Part shown: in pieces, positions 35,037 to 44,618 of the stretch
How the letters are laid out: each line of letters opens with the position of its first letter
Position numbering within the stretch: position 1 is the stretch's first letter
Assembly: GCF_014656415.1 (NCBI RefSeq)
Contig: NZ_BNCJ01000019.1
Location: forward strand, 1 to 64,000
Reading direction: 5' to 3'
DNA: 64,000 bases
From: Seohaeicola zhoushanensis
GTDB lineage: Bacteria > Pseudomonadota > Alphaproteobacteria > Rhodobacterales > Rhodobacteraceae
Program-made: the position numbers and the translations under genes
Notes under the pieces: model-generated
Told to the model about the DNA's origin: nothing
Databases searched by the model: none
What the model saw: only the letters and a program-made list of their open reading frames with translations

Positions 35037-36431
35037 GTGACTCGCGTGCACACAGACTTGACGGTCATACCTCAGGGAGACGGATCCCGGCACGACGCAT
35101 CCGAGGCAGAACTGCGGGAGTGGGTGGAAGCCTGTTTTGGCACATCCGTTCGCGACTGGATGCAGATTTCCGGAGGCAACCGTTGCCGGTCCTGGCTGAT
35201 CGGGTTGGAGCCCGGCCATGATGTGCCGCACACCGTCTATCTGCGCTATCAGCCACCCCGCGAACCTTCGGCCGAACCCTATACAGTATGGCGCGAAGCC
35301 TTGATCTACAGGGCTCTGGAGGCGACGGACGTGCGTGCACCGCGGCTGCTTGCGGTCCACAGGAGCTATCAGGCGATCATCACCACGGCGGCCGAAGGAC
35401 GCGCCGACTACCGGCGACTCACCGATCCGGACGAGAAGGCCGCCATCGCAGAGGATTTCGCGAAGGCTCTGGCAGAGTTGCACCGGCACCCGTTCGCGGA
35501 TCTGGGCGGCACCGATTTCCCCGCCCCCGCGACCATCCGCGGCTGTGTGCTGGACGAAATCCGCACCTGGCAGGCGATGTATCAGGAAACCGGTCGCGAG
35601 GACGCGCTGATCGACCTTGCGCTAAAATGGTTGACCACTAACCTACCCGATCCCGAGGACCCCCCCGTGCTGGTGCACGGCGATGCGGGACCCGGCAACT
35701 TTCTGTTCAAGGACGGTCACATGACCGGCCTCGTCGACTGGGAACTCGCCCATCCCGGCGACCCGGTCGAAGACCTCGCCTGGTTCTGCATGCGCAGCGT
35801 GATGGAGCCGGTGCCGGACTTTGCCGCCGCACTCGCTGCATACGAGGCCGCCTCCGGCCGCACCATCGACCGCGAACGGCTGCTGTATCACCGCGTCTTC
35901 GTGTCTCTGCGGGTCGTCGTGATCCGACACCGCAACGTGACGGGCCTGCCGGGAAATTCCATCGTGTCGCGATCGCTGAACCGGAGGCTGCTGGTCGATG
36001 CACTGGCGGCGGCTCAGGGCATCGACCTCCCGGTGGTCGATGAGATCCCGGTTGAGGCCACAGACCGGACCGAATACTACGACGACATCGTGACCGACCT
36101 GCTGACGCTGTCCGACGGCCATCCGGGAAAGGTCACCGACTTTGCGAAGAACACTGCAAAGGTCATCAAGTACCTTCGCCAGTACGACATGATCGGACGC
36201 GAGACGGAAATCCGGAAGAAGCGGCTGATCGAGGATCTCCTCGGTGCGCGCTTCGACACGCTGCGCGAGGCCCGGGCGCGTCTGTCCCAGGGCATCCGTG
36301 ACGACAGCATTCCCTTCGCGCCCGCGCTCGCACTGTTCGCGGCGCTTGTCCGCTACGAAGCCCAGCTTGCCGCGCCCTCCTCGGGGCGGATGGCCGAGCG
36401 GGGCTTTCCCCCCATTGCCAAGGAGACCTGA
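35037..36431 (+). CDS. APH-family phosphotransferase
   Basis: A 464-residue protein with an aminoglycoside-phosphotransferase/choline-kinase fold. The catalytic loop is LVHGDAGPGNFLF (about 223-235) and the metal-binding aspartate lies in GLVDWELAHPGDP. The N-lobe is unusual in reading YLRYQPPRE at the lysine strand. About 130 extra residues follow the kinase domain. APH-type proteins in catabolic clusters can phosphorylate hydroxyacyl-CoA (LvaA of levulinate degradation), so a hydroxyl kinase is possible; this is inference. The GTG start at 35037 is supported by AGAGAGAAG. First gene of a long operon. Confidence 0.8.
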   Translation: MTRVHTDLTVIPQGDGSRHDASEAELREWVEACFGTSVRDWMQISGGNRCRSWLIGLEPGHDVPHTVYLRYQPPREPSAEPYTVWREALIYRALEATDVRAPRLLAVHRSYQAIITTAAEGRADYRRLTDPDEKAAIAEDFAKALAELHRHPFADLGGTDFPAPATIRGCVLDEIRTWQAMYQETGREDALIDLALKWLTTNLPDPEDPPVLVHGDAGPGNFLFKDGHMTGLVDWELAHPGDPVEDLAWFCMRSVMEPVPDFAAALAAYEAASGRTIDRERLLYHRVFVSLRVVVIRHRNVTGLPGNSIVSRSLNRRLLVDALAAAQGIDLPVVDEIPVEATDRTEYYDDIVTDLLTLSDGHPGKVTDFAKNTAKVIKYLRQYDMIGRETEIRKKRLIEDLLGARFDTLREARARLSQGIRDDSIPFAPALALFAALVRYEAQLAAPSSGRMAERGFPPIAKET

Positions 36432-36435
36432 CACC

Positions 36436-37410
36436 ATGACCGTTCATGACAAACCCGCCGTCGTGCCCGAGGACGACAATTTCCACTTCGACGTCCTCGG
36501 CGACAAGTGGTGGATGACGGAGACGGCCTGGTTCTCCTTTTGCAAGCCCGAGATCGGGCTGGGCGGCTGGCTCTACAACATGTTCCGACCCAACATCGGC
36601 ACCGTCTCGGGCGGCTGCTGGATCTGGGAGCCCGGCGCGCATCAGCCGTGGGAGGTGCCCTACTATTCGAACCTCACCGCGATGCCGCTGGACCGGGACG
36701 CCGACCTGCGGGACGTGACCCTGCGCAACGGCGTGTCGATCCGCATGCTCGAGCCGCTGAAGAAATATCACCTGACCTTCAAGGACCCCATGGGGTTCGA
36801 GGACCGGGGGCTGATCGCGCTCGACCTGACCTTCGACGCCGTGATGCCGCCGCGCCCGATGTCCAAGAACGACGGGTCCTTCCAGAAACTGACGCATTTC
36901 GACCAGTTCGGCCACGTGACCGGCACGATCCGTCTGCATGGCGAGGATATCGACATCGACTGCTACGCCATCCGCGACCGCAGCTGGGGCCCCCGCCCCG
37001 AACACCGCCCCGGTCAGAGCGCCTATGTGAGCGGCATCTCGGACCCGAGCCGCTGCTTCCTTGTCGTGACCAAATGGAACGACCCGGATTACGCGATCAC
37101 CAACGGGTTCTTCACGCTGGACGGGACAACCGCGAATGTCGTTTCCGGCCAGCGCCGCGTCACCCGCGACGCCGACGGCGTGGTCGAGACGATCACGGTC
37201 GAGGGACGGGACGATCTGGGCCGCGAGCTTCATGCCGAAGGACGGCGGCTGAGCGGCATCATCATCAACCGGCACAGCTTCGTCGACAGCAACGGCCTGA
37301 TCGAATGGACCATCAACGGCGTCACCGGCCATGGCGAGGATCAGGACATGTGGCCGGTCCACAACTGGACGCGGCACCGGGGCAAGGGACGGATGGGGTC
37401 CCGGACGTGA
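36436..37410 (+). CDS. Uncharacterised protein, DUF7064/7065-like
   Basis: A 324-residue soluble protein without signal peptide or membrane helices. It is rich in aromatic residues and beta-strand patterns; notable pieces are DKWWMTETAWFSF, CYAIRDRSWGPRP and the closing WTINGVTGHGEDQD. The DRSWGPR motif and lipocalin-like strand pattern recall proteins annotated as DUF7064/DUF7065, which is my best but unverified assignment. Such folds bind hydrophobic ligands. It starts 4 bases after the kinase stop and overlaps the CaiB gene, so the three products probably work on one substrate. No function can be assigned. Confidence 0.65.
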   Translation: MTVHDKPAVVPEDDNFHFDVLGDKWWMTETAWFSFCKPEIGLGGWLYNMFRPNIGTVSGGCWIWEPGAHQPWEVPYYSNLTAMPLDRDADLRDVTLRNGVSIRMLEPLKKYHLTFKDPMGFEDRGLIALDLTFDAVMPPRPMSKNDGSFQKLTHFDQFGHVTGTIRLHGEDIDIDCYAIRDRSWGPRPEHRPGQSAYVSGISDPSRCFLVVTKWNDPDYAITNGFFTLDGTTANVVSGQRRVTRDADGVVETITVEGRDDLGRELHAEGRRLSGIIINRHSFVDSNGLIEWTINGVTGHGEDQDMWPVHNWTRHRGKGRMGSRT

Positions 37411-38606
37411 GCGACGACATGACCGACATGCACCAACCTCTGGCCGGGATCACCGTGATCGACCTCAGCCAGATCTACAACGGTCCCTACGCCACCTTCC
37501 TGATGGCCGCCGCCGGGGCCCGCGTCATCAAGATCGAACCGCCGGGGGGCGAGCCGCTGCGCCGGCGCGGTGTCGTGGGCGGGGCGGCCCTGCCCTTCGC
37601 CATGCTCAATGGCAACAAGGACTCCGTCGTGCTGGACCTCAAGACCGCTGAGGGCCTTGCGGCGCTCAAGTCGCTCGTGGCCGATGCCGATGTCATGGTC
37701 GAGAACTTCGCCCCCGGCACGACGGCCAAGCTCGGCATCGACGCGGACGCCATGCAGGCGCTGAACCCCCGGCTGATCTACGCGTCCTCCACCGGGTTCG
37801 GCGTGGACGGGCCCTACCGGACCTACCCGGCGATGGATCTGACCGTACAGGCCATGTCCGGCGTCATGTCGATCACCGGCTTCCCCGACCGCCCGCCGGT
37901 CAAGGCGGGACCGGCGCTCTGCGACTTCTTCGCGGGCATCCACCTTTATGGCGCGATCGCCACCGCGCTGCTCGACCGCGAACGCACCGGGGTCGCCCGG
38001 CGTGTCAGCGTTGCGATGCAGGATGCGGTCTATGCCTCGCTCTCCTCGTCCCTCGGCATGGTCTGGGGCACCCGCGACGAGGCGACGCCGCCGCCCCCAC
38101 GCACCGGCAACCGCCACGGCGGCATGGCCGAGAGCCCGTACAACGTCTACCCGACCTCCGACGGCTGGATCGCCATCATCTGCGTCGGCGACAAGCAGTG
38201 GCAGAAGCTTTGCCACGTCATGGAGCGGCCCGAGTTGCTGGAGGACCCGCGCTTCGCCTCGCTCAAGGAGCGTGTGGCGGTGATGGACACTGTGGACGCC
38301 ATCGTCGGCGGCTGGACCGCGCGCTTCACCAAGGAAGAAGCCTTCGGCCAGCTGATGGCCGGCGGCGTACCCTGCGCACCCGTACGGACGCTCTCCGAGG
38401 TGATGGAGGACGAGAACATGCATGCCCGCGGGTCGCTGCAATATCAGGACCATCCGGAACTGGGGCGCATCGTCGTCCAGCATTCGCCCCTGCGCTACGA
38501 GGGCACCCCGCTGGCAGAGCTTGAGCCGAGCCACGAACTGGGCGCGGATACCGGGCGGGTGCTGGCCGAATTTGCGGCCGCCGCCGCTCAAAGGAAACTG
38601 TCATGA
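37407..38606 (+). CDS. CaiB/BaiF family CoA-transferase
   Basis: A 399-residue class III CoA-transferase. It starts with a GTG at 37407 overlapping the previous stop (GTGA); ATG 37419 is the alternative. Conserved pieces are GITVIDLSQIYNGPYATFL, MLNGNKDSVVLDLK and GPALCDFFAGIHLYG, whose aspartate is the likely catalytic residue. The C-terminal 70 residues are almost the same as the fragment stranded at 23.85-24.06 kb. It should load CoA onto the acid handled by the kinase and Hyu proteins. The next gene starts inside its end (ATGA). Confidence 0.9.
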   Translation: MSDDMTDMHQPLAGITVIDLSQIYNGPYATFLMAAAGARVIKIEPPGGEPLRRRGVVGGAALPFAMLNGNKDSVVLDLKTAEGLAALKSLVADADVMVENFAPGTTAKLGIDADAMQALNPRLIYASSTGFGVDGPYRTYPAMDLTVQAMSGVMSITGFPDRPPVKAGPALCDFFAGIHLYGAIATALLDRERTGVARRVSVAMQDAVYASLSSSLGMVWGTRDEATPPPPRTGNRHGGMAESPYNVYPTSDGWIAIICVGDKQWQKLCHVMERPELLEDPRFASLKERVAVMDTVDAIVGGWTARFTKEEAFGQLMAGGVPCAPVRTLSEVMEDENMHARGSLQYQDHPELGRIVVQHSPLRYEGTPLAELEPSHELGADTGRVLAEFAAAAAQRKLS

Positions 38607-40627
38607 CCGAACTGGTTGGCATCGACGTCGGCGGCACGTTCACCGACCTCTACTATTCGTCCGGCGCAGGTCCGGACGGCGATCGCGTTCTCAAGGTCCC
38701 GTCGACCCCCGACGACCCGAGCCGGGGCCTGATCGACGCGCTTGGCGCCGCCGGGCTCGACATCGCGCGGCTGGACGCGATCCTGCACGGCACGACCATC
38801 GCGACCAATGCGGTGATCGAACGTCGGGGCGCGACATGCGCGCTGATCACCACGAAGGGCTTCCGCGACATCCTGGAACTGGGCCGCCGCGACCGGCAGC
38901 GCATGTACGGCCTCACCGGCGTGCAGCAGCCCCTCGTCCCCCGCCGGATGAGGTGGGAAGTCGCAGGCCGCATGGACCACAAGGGCAACGTGCTGACCGA
39001 GCTGGACGAGGCCGCGCTTCACGACCTCGCCGCCGCGCTGGCGGGCGAGGGCGTGGAATGCGTCATCGTCGCCTTCCTGCACAGCTACGCCAACACCGCG
39101 CATGAACGGCGTGCGAAGGAAATCCTGAAGGCCGCCAATGCCGACTGGGAGGTCGTGCTGTCCTCGGACGTCGTGCGCGAATACTACGAGTTCGAGCGCA
39201 CCAGCACCGCCGTCGTGCAGGGCTACCTCCAGCCGCTGGTCTCGCGCTACGTGCGCAACCTCACGGCGAAACTGGGCACTTTGCAATTCGGGCGGCAGAC
39301 GCTGGTCATGCAGTCCAACGGCGGCCTCGTGCCGCTGCCGCAGCTGTCGGAGAAGGCGGCCAACATCGTCCGCTCGGGTCCGGCCGCCGGCGTCATGGCC
39401 GCCGCGCAGATCGCGCGGGAGGCGGGGTTTGCCAACGTCATCACCGGTGACATGGGCGGCACCAGCTATGACGTTGCGGTGATCGTCGACGGCAAGCCGC
39501 AGATCGCCGAGACGACAGAGCTCGACTTTCGCGTGCCGCTGCGCCTGCCGATGATCGACGTGCACACCATCGGCGCGGGCGGCGGGTCCATCGCCTATTG
39601 CGACCGGGGCGGCATCCTTCAGGTCGGCCCGCAGAGCGCGGGCGCCGTGCCGGGGCCGGTGTGCTTCGGACGCGGCGGGACCGAACCGACCGTGGCGGAT
39701 GCGAACGCCGTGCTGGGACGGATCAATCCCGATCGTCCGATCGGGCTGAAGCATCTCGACCGGCTCGACATCGCGGGTGCGCGGGCGGCGATGCAGCGGC
39801 TCGGCGACCAGCTGGGCCTCGGGGTCGAGCAGACGGCCGAGGCGATCCTGACGGTCGTCAATCACATCATGGCCCGTCGCACGCGCCTTCTGACGGTCGA
39901 GCAGGGGCTGGACCCGCGCGATTTCGTCCAGGTCTCGTTCGGCGGCGCAGGCCCGCTGCACGGCGCCGCGATCATGCGCGAGGTCGGGATTCGAACGATG
40001 CTGCTGCCGCCTTTCCCCGGCGTGCTCTGTGCGCTTGGCTGCGCCGTGGCGAACCTGCGCTACGACCTGTCCCGCACCATCGAGAAACCGCTGAGCGACG
40101 TGCCCGAGACCGAGATCCGCGAGATCCTCGCCCGGCAGGCCATGGACGGGCGGGCCGAACTGGAGGCCGCGAACGTGACGCTCGAGGCGACCGAGGTCCG
40201 GCATCTGGCCAACATCTCCTACATCGGACAGATCCACACCCTGCGCGTCCCGATCGAGGCCGACTGGTCGCACGCCCGCATCACCGCGGCGTTCGAGGAT
40301 CTGTACAAGACCGAATACGGCAACACGCTGGACGGCATCCCGGTGGCCCTGGTCGGGCTGGTCACGGCGGTCGAGGGTGTGCGGCCGAAGCCGCCGCTCG
40401 GCTCCGAAGTTGAGGAGGCGACCGATACGCCCGCGCCGGTCGGGCATCGCGACGTCTGGTTCGGCGCCTGGATCCGGACACCGATCTACGACCGCGCGAC
40501 GTTCCGGCCCGGCATGGGCTTCGACGGCCCCGCCATCGTGGAACAGGGCGACACGACCTCGGTCATAGAGCCCGGCCAGAGAGCGCGGGTCGACCGGCTC
40601 CAGAACATCCTGGTGGAGGTGGCATGA
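38603..40627 (+). CDS. hyuA: Hydantoinase/oxoprolinase/acetone carboxylase family subunit A
   Basis: A 674-residue HyuA-type protein with an actin-like ATPase fold. Phosphate-binding motifs are GIDVGGTFTDLYY at the N-terminus and GDMGGTSYDVAVI near 288, with SFGGAGPLHGAAI near 450. Family members use ATP to open cyclic amides (N-methylhydantoin, 5-oxoproline) or to activate ketones for carboxylation (acetone and acetophenone carboxylases). It is coupled at both ends by ATGA overlaps. No gamma subunit of acetone carboxylase is seen nearby, which slightly favours a cyclic-amide or acetophenone-carboxylase-like role. Confidence 0.9.
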   Translation: MTELVGIDVGGTFTDLYYSSGAGPDGDRVLKVPSTPDDPSRGLIDALGAAGLDIARLDAILHGTTIATNAVIERRGATCALITTKGFRDILELGRRDRQRMYGLTGVQQPLVPRRMRWEVAGRMDHKGNVLTELDEAALHDLAAALAGEGVECVIVAFLHSYANTAHERRAKEILKAANADWEVVLSSDVVREYYEFERTSTAVVQGYLQPLVSRYVRNLTAKLGTLQFGRQTLVMQSNGGLVPLPQLSEKAANIVRSGPAAGVMAAAQIAREAGFANVITGDMGGTSYDVAVIVDGKPQIAETTELDFRVPLRLPMIDVHTIGAGGGSIAYCDRGGILQVGPQSAGAVPGPVCFGRGGTEPTVADANAVLGRINPDRPIGLKHLDRLDIAGARAAMQRLGDQLGLGVEQTAEAILTVVNHIMARRTRLLTVEQGLDPRDFVQVSFGGAGPLHGAAIMREVGIRTMLLPPFPGVLCALGCAVANLRYDLSRTIEKPLSDVPETEIREILARQAMDGRAELEAANVTLEATEVRHLANISYIGQIHTLRVPIEADWSHARITAAFEDLYKTEYGNTLDGIPVALVGLVTAVEGVRPKPPLGSEVEEATDTPAPVGHRDVWFGAWIRTPIYDRATFRPGMGFDGPAIVEQGDTTSVIEPGQRARVDRLQNILVEVA

Positions 40628-42396
40628 TGGACCCCGTAACCCTTGCCGTCGTGCGCGGCGCGCTGGAACAGATCGGCGACGAGATGGACCAGCACCTGAT
40701 CCGGGCGGCGCTTTCCCCGATCATCTCGGAAACCAACGACTGCGCGCATGGCATTTATGATCCCTTGACCGGAGAGACCATCGCGCAGGGCGGGCTCGGC
40801 CTGCCGATGTTCCTGGCCAACATGCAGTTCACCGTGCAGCGGATGATCCCCTTCGTCGAGAAGGCGGGAGGGTTCCGGCCCGGCGACGTCTGGATCACCA
40901 ACGATCCCTACCTCTCCGGCACGCATCTGAACGACGTGATCCTGATTTCCCCCCATTTCGTGGACGGAGAGCTGTTCGCTCTGTTCGCCAATACCGGTCA
41001 CTGGATGGACATGGGCGGCGGCACGCCAGGAGGCTGGGTTCCGACCGCGCAGGAGATCCACCAGGAGGGCATCATCATCCCGCCGCTCAAGCTGGTCGAG
41101 GGCGGAAAGCGGAACGAGGGGATCATCGGCATGATCACCGCCAACGTCCGCCTTCCGCAGCAGCTTCTGGGCGACCTGTCGGCGATGATCAACGTCTTCG
41201 CCATCGGACAGCGCGGGCTGGACGACCTGATCGGGCGCTACGGCGTGCCGGTCCTCAAGGACTGCATCGCCGAGATGATGAGCCGGTCCGAGACGCAGAT
41301 GCGGTCGTACATCTCGGACATGCCGGACGGCACCTACAGGGTCGAGGACTTCTTCGACAACGACGGCGTGGTCGATGCACCGCTGAAGGTGCGGCTGGCA
41401 CTGACCGTCACGGGCAGCGACCTGAGTTTTGATTTCGCCGGAACCGACGGCCCGGCGGTCGGGCCGATGAACATCTCGGACGCGACGACGCGGTCGATGT
41501 GCTTCGTCGCGCTCAAGCACATCTTCCCGGACGTGCCGGTGAATGGCGGCGCCTTCCGCCCGACCCGCTTCGCGATCCCCGAGGGCTGTATCCTGTCGGC
41601 CAGCTACCCCTCGGCCGTGGGCGGTACGACGGAGATCACGCAGCGCATCGTCGATGTGGTCTTCGGCGCCTTTGCCCAGGCGATGCCCGCGCTTGCCCCG
41701 GCCGCGCCCTTCGGGACCACCGGCGTGGCCACCGTGTCGGGCAGGCGTCCGGACGAGGGGGGCTATTTCGTCGCCGTCTATCCCTACCCGGGCGGCTACG
41801 GCGGCAGCGCGGAATCCGACGGGCTGATCAACGGCACCCCGCCCAGCTCCATGGCCAAGTTCATGTCGGTCGAGATGTCGGAGCACCGTTATCCCGTCCG
41901 CTTCGACCACTACGCGATCCGTGAGGGGTCGGGCGGCGCGGGGCTGCACCGGGGCGGCTGCGGGTCGGCCTACGGGATCGAGACATTGTCGGACGTGCTG
42001 GTGTCGATCCTCGGCGACCGGGTGGACCACCAGCCCTTCGGCGTCGGCGGAGGTCGGCCTGCGGCCGGCAACAGCGTCACCCTGCACACCGGCGGCAAGA
42101 CCTGGACCCCGCCCTTCCGCTCGAAGGCCGAACGCGTGCGCTTCGCGGCGGGGGACCGGTTCGACCTCGGCTCTCCCGGTGGCGGTGGCTACGGCGATCC
42201 GCTGGAGCGCGACCCCGGCGCGATCGAGGACGACCTGAACGACGGGCTGGTCGGTGCGGAGGCGGCGCGCGACCTCTACGGCGCCGTCGTCACCGAGGAC
42301 CGCAGGATTTTCGACCGGCCGGTCTACAGCGTGGACCGGCAGAAAACCCAAGCCGAACGGGACAGGCGGAAATCCGACCTGCGACGGACCGGCTGA
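40624..42396 (+). CDS. hyuB: Hydantoinase/oxoprolinase/acetone carboxylase family subunit B
   Basis: A 590-residue HyuB-type subunit, the obligate partner of HyuA. It shows the family pieces VVRGALEQIGDEMDQHLIRAA (in part), GDVWITNDPYLSGTHLNDV, and ISPHFVDGELFALFANTGHW, which form the metal site region, and ends with GSPGGGGYGDPLERDP-like residues. Two ATGs lie at its start; the first overlaps the hyuA stop. The binding-protein gene of the Liv importer follows after 43 bases. The substrate is unknown. Confidence 0.9.
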   Translation: MMDPVTLAVVRGALEQIGDEMDQHLIRAALSPIISETNDCAHGIYDPLTGETIAQGGLGLPMFLANMQFTVQRMIPFVEKAGGFRPGDVWITNDPYLSGTHLNDVILISPHFVDGELFALFANTGHWMDMGGGTPGGWVPTAQEIHQEGIIIPPLKLVEGGKRNEGIIGMITANVRLPQQLLGDLSAMINVFAIGQRGLDDLIGRYGVPVLKDCIAEMMSRSETQMRSYISDMPDGTYRVEDFFDNDGVVDAPLKVRLALTVTGSDLSFDFAGTDGPAVGPMNISDATTRSMCFVALKHIFPDVPVNGGAFRPTRFAIPEGCILSASYPSAVGGTTEITQRIVDVVFGAFAQAMPALAPAAPFGTTGVATVSGRRPDEGGYFVAVYPYPGGYGGSAESDGLINGTPPSSMAKFMSVEMSEHRYPVRFDHYAIREGSGGAGLHRGGCGSAYGIETLSDVLVSILGDRVDHQPFGVGGGRPAAGNSVTLHTGGKTWTPPFRSKAERVRFAAGDRFDLGSPGGGGYGDPLERDPGAIEDDLNDGLVGAEAARDLYGAVVTEDRRIFDRPVYSVDRQKTQAERDRRKSDLRRTG

Positions 42397-42439
42397 CCGC
42401 GCGTCCCGAGGGACCGCACCATAGGAGGAGGAGACGACT

Positions 42440-43663
42440 ATGACCATGACAAGACGCGCGGCGCTGATGGCCGCCCTGGCCGGATCGCTGATGATCGGCG
42501 CCCCGGCCGGCGCCCAGGACGGGCCCCTGAAGATCGGAGCCGTGAACCCCTATTCCGGCCCCTTCGCTCAGTATGGCGACGAGACGACGCGGGGTTATGA
42601 GCTGGCCGCCAAGCAGGTGAATGCCCAGGGCGGCGTCCTCGGCCGCCAGGTCGAGATCGTGCGCGGCAGCGCCACCACCGCCCAGGAAGGGCTGAGCGTG
42701 GTCGAACAGCTGGTCGGCCGAGACAAGGTCGATGCGCTGATCGGCACCTACATCAGCTCGATCTCCAACTCGGCCAGCGAGACCGCGCTGAACTACGGCA
42801 AGCTCTACTGGGAGACCAACGCCCTGGCCATGTCGCTGACCGAACGTGCCCTGCCGAACTATGCCCGGTCCGGCCCCAGTGCCGTGACCTTCGCCGAGCG
42901 CTCGGTCCAGGGCGTGACGGAGCTTCTCTCCAAGGTGGTCGGCAAGGCCCCCGGCGAGATGAAGGTCTGGCTTGAGCATGAGGACAGCGCCTACGGCACC
43001 TCGATCGCCGAGGCGCAGAAGGAGCTGCTGGAAGAGGCGGGCGTCAGCGTCCAGATCGGCGCGCACAGCTTCAAGGCCATCGACCTGACCGACTCGATCC
43101 TGCGGGCCAAGGCCGATGCGCCCGATGTGTGGATCAACACCGGTTACGTGATCGACACCAACCTGCTGCTGCGCACCGCGCAGGAACAGGGCTTCACCCC
43201 TCCGGTGATGATGACCGTCGGCACCGGCGACACCTCCGAGACGCTCGAAGCGCTCGGCCAGGACTATCTGGAGGGCGTGCTGGTCGTGTCCTATCCGCGC
43301 GCCGACATCTCCGAGACCTACGGTCCCGGGTCCGACGCGTTCCTCGACCTGTACCGCAGCGAATACAACCGCGACCCGATCGCCCCGCAGGGCATGAACG
43401 CCTACTTCGGCGCGATGCTGCTGTTCGAGGCCATCGAGGCTGCCGGCTCGACCGAGTTCGAGGCGGTGATGACGGCGGCCAAGGCGATCGACCGGCCCGA
43501 GGGCAGCAGCCTGACCGGCTATGGCGTCATGTTCGACGACACGATGCAGAACGTGCGTGCGCTGCCAGTGATCGCGCAATGGCAGGGCGGCCAGATGAAG
43601 GCCGTCTTCCCGACCTCCGCCGTGGCGGACGGTGTCGCCCTGGTGAACCTCCCTCGCCAGTGA
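42440..43663 (+). CDS. Liv-type ABC transporter substrate-binding protein
   Basis: A 407-residue periplasmic protein of the LivK/Peripla_BP_6 family with an N-terminal signal (cleavage probably near PAGA-QDG). The pattern IGAVNPYSGPFAQYGDET with GYELAAKQVNAQGGVLGR is typical. Many members bind amides, aromatic acids or amino acids rather than branched-chain amino acids. GGAGGAGG precedes the ATG. It lies directly between hyuB and the permeases, so it probably binds the substrate of the Hyu enzymes or its precursor. Confidence 0.9.
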   Translation: MTMTRRAALMAALAGSLMIGAPAGAQDGPLKIGAVNPYSGPFAQYGDETTRGYELAAKQVNAQGGVLGRQVEIVRGSATTAQEGLSVVEQLVGRDKVDALIGTYISSISNSASETALNYGKLYWETNALAMSLTERALPNYARSGPSAVTFAERSVQGVTELLSKVVGKAPGEMKVWLEHEDSAYGTSIAEAQKELLEEAGVSVQIGAHSFKAIDLTDSILRAKADAPDVWINTGYVIDTNLLLRTAQEQGFTPPVMMTVGTGDTSETLEALGQDYLEGVLVVSYPRADISETYGPGSDAFLDLYRSEYNRDPIAPQGMNAYFGAMLLFEAIEAAGSTEFEAVMTAAKAIDRPEGSSLTGYGVMFDDTMQNVRALPVIAQWQGGQMKAVFPTSAVADGVALVNLPRQ

Positions 43664-43670
43664 CGCCAGA

Positions 43671-43703
43671 CCTGCTGCCGGGGCGCATCGCGCCGGCAGC
43701 AGG
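43671..43703 (+). promoter_or_regulatory. Intercistronic hairpin, binding protein to livH
   Basis: CCTGCTGCCG and CGGCAGCAGG pair around an inner GCGC-ATC-GCGC, with a GG bulge: about 14 bp of stem and no T-tract. It sits in the same position as the hairpins of the TRAP 2, ribose-type and TRAP 3 operons. Confidence 0.55.
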
Positions 43704-43727
43704 CAATGGTTCCAACAGGAGAGTGCC

Positions 43728-44618
43728 ATGCTGGACGTTCTGAACATTCTGACCGTGGGGGTGCTCCTCGGGGGCATCTACGCGATCGTGGCCGTCGGGC
43801 TGAACCTGATCTTCGGGGTGATCCGGGTGGTCAACTTCGCGCAGGGCGAATTCGTCACCTTCGGGCTCTACGGCGCCTACGCGGCCCAGATCGCGACGGG
43901 CATGGACCCCTATCTCGCGCCGCTGATCGTCGTGCCCGTGCTGTTCGTGCTGGGGGCCGTGATCTACATCGTCATCCTGCGCCCGCTGCAGAACGACCCG
44001 ATGATGCAGGTCTTCGCCACCTTCGGCATCCTGATGGTGTCGCAGAACGCCATCCTCGCCCTGACGGGGGGTGTCGCCTATTCGGTTCAGTCCGCGTTCA
44101 TCGGCATGTCGGTCAGCCTCGGCCCGATCCAGATCGGCCTGTCGCGGGTGATCGTCCTTGCGGTGGCCACGCTGGTGACGGCCGCCGTGGCGCTCTACCT
44201 CCGACATACGCGCAACGGCAAGGCGATCCGGGCCGTCGCGCAGGACCGCACCGCCGCGCGGCTCATGGGGATCCGGGTCGAGACGGTCTATACACTGACC
44301 TTCGGCATAGGCGCGGCGCTAGCCGGTCTGGCCGGCTGCTTGCTGTCGCCGCTCTACACCATGACCCCGCAGATCGGCATGAACTTCATCCTGCCGGCCT
44401 TCGCGGTCGTCGTGCTGGGCGGCCTCGGCTCCGTACTGGGCGCCTTCGTGGGCGGCTTCGTCGTCGGACTGACCGAGGCGCTGGCGGGCTTCTACCTGGA
44501 CCCGGCGCTGAAACATGCCGTCATTTTCATCGTGTTCATCGCCGTGCTGGTCGTGCGCCCCTCCGGGCTGTTCGGCGTGGCCGGTGCAGAGGAGGTCGGA
44601 CTCCGTGACCAAAACTGA
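43728..44618 (+). CDS. livH: Liv-type ABC permease LivH
   Basis: A 296-residue membrane protein of the LivH branch with about eight helices. It starts GVLLGGIYAIVAVGLNLIFG and contains VNFAQGEFVTFG and AVVVLGGLGSVLGAF, which are characteristic. It forms the channel with LivM. GGAGAG precedes the ATG. The livM start lies within its end. Confidence 0.93.
   Translation: MLDVLNILTVGVLLGGIYAIVAVGLNLIFGVIRVVNFAQGEFVTFGLYGAYAAQIATGMDPYLAPLIVVPVLFVLGAVIYIVILRPLQNDPMMQVFATFGILMVSQNAILALTGGVAYSVQSAFIGMSVSLGPIQIGLSRVIVLAVATLVTAAVALYLRHTRNGKAIRAVAQDRTAARLMGIRVETVYTLTFGIGAALAGLAGCLLSPLYTMTPQIGMNFILPAFAVVVLGGLGSVLGAFVGGFVVGLTEALAGFYLDPALKHAVIFIVFIAVLVVRPSGLFGVAGAEEVGLRDQN

Noticed and set aside
36507-37406. 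N-terminal extension of the CaiB frame (about 300 codons)
   Set aside because: It overlaps the DUF7064-like gene out of frame and has no homology; the transferase begins at the GTGA overlap.
38588-40447. 619-codon open frame on the minus strand
   Set aside because: Shadow of hyuA; no motif, while the plus-strand frame has clear ATPase motifs and coupled ends.
40486-42447. 653-codon open frame on the minus strand
   Set aside because: Shadow of hyuB, with the same low-complexity composition as the other antisense frames.
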